Shown: one piece after another, positions 6,175 through 9,149 of the stretch
Layout: the number at the start of each line of letters is the position of its first letter
Position numbering within the stretch: the first letter of the stretch is position 1
Source: Thiomargarita sp.
Lineage (GTDB): Bacteria > Pseudomonadota > Gammaproteobacteria > Beggiatoales > Beggiatoaceae
Reading direction: 5' to 3'
Length of the DNA: 9,149 nucleotides
Assembly: GCA_023144675.1 (NCBI GenBank)
Contig: JAGLFE010000227.1
Coordinates: 1 to 9,149 of the forward strand
Notes under the pieces: model-generated
The model's database searches: none
What the model saw: only the letters and a program-made list of their open reading frames with translations
Told to the model about the DNA's origin: nothing
Made by a program: the position numbers and the translations under genes

Positions 6175-7389
6175 TTATCCTTTTGATAAGTGGGATTCAA
6201 TATACCCACTCTTTTGAAAATACAAAAAATAAGTCGGAAGTAATTCTGTATCTACTCTGGGACAAACAATTGATGCGTTGGCTAATTCTTCAAATGTGCG
6301 ATGAGCATCAAACAACGGTTTTTTAGCCATTAAATTATTTGGGGAACGCAGAAAAAGTAATAAAAATGGATATAACTTATCTTCTGGTTGTTGGGATGCC
6401 TTATGTTTTAGTTCAGTTAACCAATCGTCATAACTGACCTCTTCGAGAGAATACCCCAAAGAGCTAACCTTATTGAATAACGTTTGCCAAGAAATCAAAT
6501 GAGGATTGAATAAGTTAAATGCCTTTCCTAAGAGCTTTTCTTGTCGCGATAAATAAATAACTGCTTGACTGACGTAATCTACTGGAACTAAGGTGATTGG
6601 TATATCTAAAGTTGGAAATTTTCCGATTTGGATACAGCCTTTTATTATACTGCATAAGGAATCACTCAAATTACCAATAACGCCGGTGTTCGCATCTCCC
6701 ATAATTCTGACTGGACGATAAATATTAATGGGTAGTCCCCGTTCCTGTGCAGCCATCACTAATTTTTCAGCAACCAATTTACTTTGTTTATATCCGCCTT
6801 TCATATTTGGCGTAAATTCTGGTACATCTGTTTCCAAAATTTGGTCAGTTGTTGCATAAGTTTTGCCTAGAAAAACAGCCAATGTGGAAATGAAATGAAC
6901 TGGTTTCGTTTGGATGAGTCCTGCTAATCGAAGAATTTCAATTGTTCCTAGAACATTAATCGTTTTCAATGCTGAATAAGGACGAATATAACTAATCTGC
7001 GCGCCATTGTGATAAATAATATCGATCTGACTCGCTAACTCACTGAATTGTGCTTCAGAAAGACCAAAATGGGGTTTAGACAAATCTCCAACAACTGGAA
7101 TGATACGAGAACTAAACACCTCGTTCCACAAGGAATAAAATTGCAGATGGCTTTTTAAACGCTGTTTACCTTCATCAACATGATTACAGCGAACGAGGCA
7201 ATAGATGTTTGCTGTTATTTTGTGAAGAAGTTCGTCCAATAAATAAGCACCTAAAAAACCCGTGGCTCCAGTTAAAAAAATAGATTTTGGCTCTACCAAA
7301 TTTTTAGACAGGGGATTGTGAAATTGGATTGTGGGTTCTAAAACCGCTTCTGTTTTTAAATCTAATTTATCATCTGGTGTTTTTAGCAT
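6175..7389 (-). CDS. Stand-alone NRPS/PKS-type thioester reductase (SDR fold)
   Basis: This 404-residue protein matches the thioester-reductase family (TIGR01746-like, extended SDR). The nucleotide-binding motif TGATGFLGAYLL is at 40-51. The catalytic triad elements are Ser/Thr in HFISTLAV (T169) and YxxxK at Y200-K204 (GGYKQSKLVAEK). 'NIYRPVRIMGDANTG' and 'LVPVDYVSQAVIYLS' are typical substrate-domain segments. Such domains release a carrier-bound acyl or peptidyl thioester as an aldehyde or alcohol using NAD(P)H. Residues 8-26 (KLDLKTEAVLEPTIQFHNP) resemble the linker joining a carrier protein to a reductase at the end of an NRPS, yet the protein starts just there, so it looks like a detached terminal module. 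It lies 17 bp after the ATPase gene; TAGGGA, overlapping the ATPase stop codon, is a distant ribosome-binding candidate. The carrier partner must lie outside the window. Confidence 0.87.
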   Translation of the reverse strand: MLKTPDDKLDLKTEAVLEPTIQFHNPLSKNLVEPKSIFLTGATGFLGAYLLDELLHKITANIYCLVRCNHVDEGKQRLKSHLQFYSLWNEVFSSRIIPVVGDLSKPHFGLSEAQFSELASQIDIIYHNGAQISYIRPYSALKTINVLGTIEILRLAGLIQTKPVHFISTLAVFLGKTYATTDQILETDVPEFTPNMKGGYKQSKLVAEKLVMAAQERGLPINIYRPVRIMGDANTGVIGNLSDSLCSIIKGCIQIGKFPTLDIPITLVPVDYVSQAVIYLSRQEKLLGKAFNLFNPHLISWQTLFNKVSSLGYSLEEVSYDDWLTELKHKASQQPEDKLYPFLLLFLRSPNNLMAKKPLFDAHRTFEELANASIVCPRVDTELLPTYFLYFQKSGYIESHLSKG

Positions 7390-7406
7390 CGTTTTTAATA
7401 ATTTCC

Positions 7407-9149
7407 CTATTGGTTCTTTAAATTTGATGCTTCTGAATGCAATTGTTTTTTAGGCTGTTTTAACAAGGGTAACATCGTATTGCCCAATCCGAAAGCTAAC
7501 CCGGTCATATTTAAGGCAACAGTATAGGCAATACCAAATCCGAATATAAAAGCTCCACTTACGCCAAGAATAGCTGGAGCCAGCAAAATTCCAAATGTTG
7601 TATTCATATTAGCATTGAAATCATCAGCCAGATCGAACAATAAAGTGAGATGGTTTAAACCTTGATCCATTAAAACGATCTGTGCCGTATCGGTGGCAAT
7701 GGTAGAAGCACCACGCAAAGAAACAGAAACTTGCGATTTCTTGAGAGCAATTGAATCATTAATACCATCACCTACATAACAGATAAAATGACCTTGCTGT
7801 TGCAATTGCTCAATAATATCCGCTTTACTTTCTGGCAAAGTTTCCGCAAAATAAGAATCTATTCCAAGTTCTTGAGCTAATTTTTTCGTTGGAACCTCAT
7901 TATCTCCAGAAATAATAAAGGTGGATTTGATATTGGGACGTTGTTTTAATTGGCGGATCACCGCTTTTGCTTCAGGACGTACCGTTGGTAACAATTCAAT
8001 CCCACCAATCACATTGTTATCGACAGCCACTAATATTAAGGTGTATCCTTCCTCATGAGAAAGTTGTTGTTGTTCTTTTATATTAAGTGGAATTAAAATG
8101 CTTTCTACTTCCATGAAACGATCACTACCCACATGGATAGTTTGCCCTGCTACGTCAACGATGAGTCCATAACCGATTTTATACTCACTGTCATCTATGG
8201 GTGGTACAGTTAACTGACGATTTTCAGCTTCTTGCTGAATTGCTTTAGCGAGTGGATGACTCTGTTTATATTCGGCAGCGGCTGCATAAATAACAACATC
8301 ATTTTCATCATAATGAGAACAACAATGAATAGCACCGACATGGGGTTGTTCTTCAGTCAAGGTACCGGTTTTATCAAAAATGATGGTATCTACTTGTTTC
8401 AACAATTCTAAAGAACGTCCATCTTTAATAAGAATACCTTGTTTGGATGCCAAATTTAGGTGATTCATAATAGTAAGAGGCGCAAGGATCATTATCTTAT
8501 TTTTTGGGTGTGCATTTAAAACAGCTAACGCACTACTAAAACCCAACATCGGTAATGCAAAAATACCGGCAATCAGTGCTGGCTTAACCAAATGCTCAGA
8601 AAATGTTTCTGCCCGCAATTGTGTGGTTGATTTAAAATCAATTGTATGGTTTAGGATGTGGGTGATTTTTGCCACGGTACTTTCTTCACCGGTTTTTTCC
8701 ACTTTAATGTGAATTTTTCCTGATAAAACAACCGTTGAGGCAAATACTTCCTCGCCAATTTCCCTTTCTATGGGCCTTGCCTCACCAGTTAAAATATGTT
8801 GATCGACACTTGCCATACCTTCGGCAACTGTACCATCCGCCGGAATAATTTCACCAGCATGAACCACCACCACATCACCACTCTGTAAGTCGTTAAATGG
8901 AACTCTGATTTCAACGCCATCAACTATAATCCAAACAAAATCAATGTGATGTTCAAAGACATCAAATAGCTGTTTTTTAGACGTTTGAGCCATTCGAGCG
9001 GTCATCCGCAAAGCCAGTTTAATCAAAAAGGCAATCAAGCTGGCAATAAAAAAACGTCCCATAATAATAACACCTACAATGGTGATAGTCATTAGCGTAC
9101 TAACGCTTACTTTGCCTTGTTTAATTAACCAAAAAGCTTTTTTATAAAC
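7407..9149 (-). CDS. P1B-like P-type ATPase lacking the CPC motif, 5' end outside window
   Basis: The frame stays open through the right edge (19 codons before the Met at 9090-9092, reading AFWLIKQGKVSVSTL), so the N-terminus with the first membrane helices is missing. Numbered from that Met, it has the actuator motif LTGEARP (101-107), the phosphorylation site DKTGTLTE (240-247), the Ser-His-Pro locus (278-280) found in heavy-metal P1B ATPases, an ATP-binding domain, SGDN (395-398) and the hinge GDGINDS (441-447). Helices precede and follow the cytosolic domains (~170-192, ~497-543). The helix segment that normally carries CPC or SPC reads ILAPLTIMN (202-210) before ASKQGILIKDG, so the usual thiol metal ligands are missing. 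Transport of an atypical ion or of a small molecule is possible. It is co-oriented with the reductase and ThDP genes, suggesting export or homeostasis linked to their product. The family call is secure; the substrate is unknown. Confidence 0.87.
   Translation of the reverse strand, partial: VYKKAFWLIKQGKVSVSTLMTITIVGVIIMGRFFIASLIAFLIKLALRMTARMAQTSKKQLFDVFEHHIDFVWIIVDGVEIRVPFNDLQSGDVVVVHAGEIIPADGTVAEGMASVDQHILTGEARPIEREIGEEVFASTVVLSGKIHIKVEKTGEESTVAKITHILNHTIDFKSTTQLRAETFSEHLVKPALIAGIFALPMLGFSSALAVLNAHPKNKIMILAPLTIMNHLNLASKQGILIKDGRSLELLKQVDTIIFDKTGTLTEEQPHVGAIHCCSHYDENDVVIYAAAAEYKQSHPLAKAIQQEAENRQLTVPPIDDSEYKIGYGLIVDVAGQTIHVGSDRFMEVESILIPLNIKEQQQLSHEEGYTLILVAVDNNVIGGIELLPTVRPEAKAVIRQLKQRPNIKSTFIISGDNEVPTKKLAQELGIDSYFAETLPESKADIIEQLQQQGHFICYVGDGINDSIALKKSQVSVSLRGASTIATDTAQIVLMDQGLNHLTLLFDLADDFNANMNTTFGILLAPAILGVSGAFIFGFGIAYTVALNMTGLAFGLGNTMLPLLKQPKKQLHSEASNLKNQ

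Noticed and set aside
1..9149. CRISPR arrays, tRNA or rRNA genes
   Set aside because: No regularly spaced direct repeats, no cloverleaf-like segment and no ribosomal RNA stretch were seen on either strand.

Overview
The window is AT-rich bacterial DNA. It has compact genes with short spacers, Shine-Dalgarno-like sites (some of them weak), and no introns. Gene content and base composition would suit an AT-rich Gram-negative such as a Legionella-like gammaproteobacterium. That is only an impression, because no marker gene is present.

The window has two convergent halves. Left, plus strand (1-2868): the 3' part of a flavodoxin-fold NAD(P)H:quinone-type oxidoreductase, a small Cys-containing TIGR04076-type protein, two tandem paralogous glyoxalase/VOC genes, a roughly 45-bp fragment of a further VOC copy, and directly against that fragment an IS630/Tc1-type insertion sequence. 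The IS has 18-bp terminal inverted repeats, ends in TA, and splits its transposase over two frames joined by a probable -1 frameshift at an A8 run. Right, minus strand (9149 down to 3050): a tightly packed gene set with spacers of about 6-20 bp. In transcription order it is a 5'-truncated P1B-like P-type ATPase, a stand-alone NRPS-type thioester reductase, a decayed remnant of a thiamine-diphosphate (ThDP) enzyme, a leucine-dehydrogenase-family amino acid dehydrogenase, and an intact acetolactate-synthase-like ThDP enzyme.

The right half is the most interesting part. An amino acid dehydrogenase next to an ALS-like ThDP enzyme is the same pairing as ScyB/ScyA of cyanobacterial scytonemin biosynthesis: one enzyme makes a 2-keto acid from an amino acid, the other decarboxylates it and couples it to a second keto acid. 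Here the pair lies downstream of a reductase that in NRPSs releases peptidyl or aminoacyl thioesters as aldehydes, and of a P-type ATPase that has lost the usual CPC metal motif. I infer the 3' end of a specialised-metabolite operon whose carrier or NRPS genes would lie beyond the right edge. The product cannot be named from this sequence. A second ThDP gene has decayed inside the operon, which suggests that the pathway has been simplified or is being lost in this strain.
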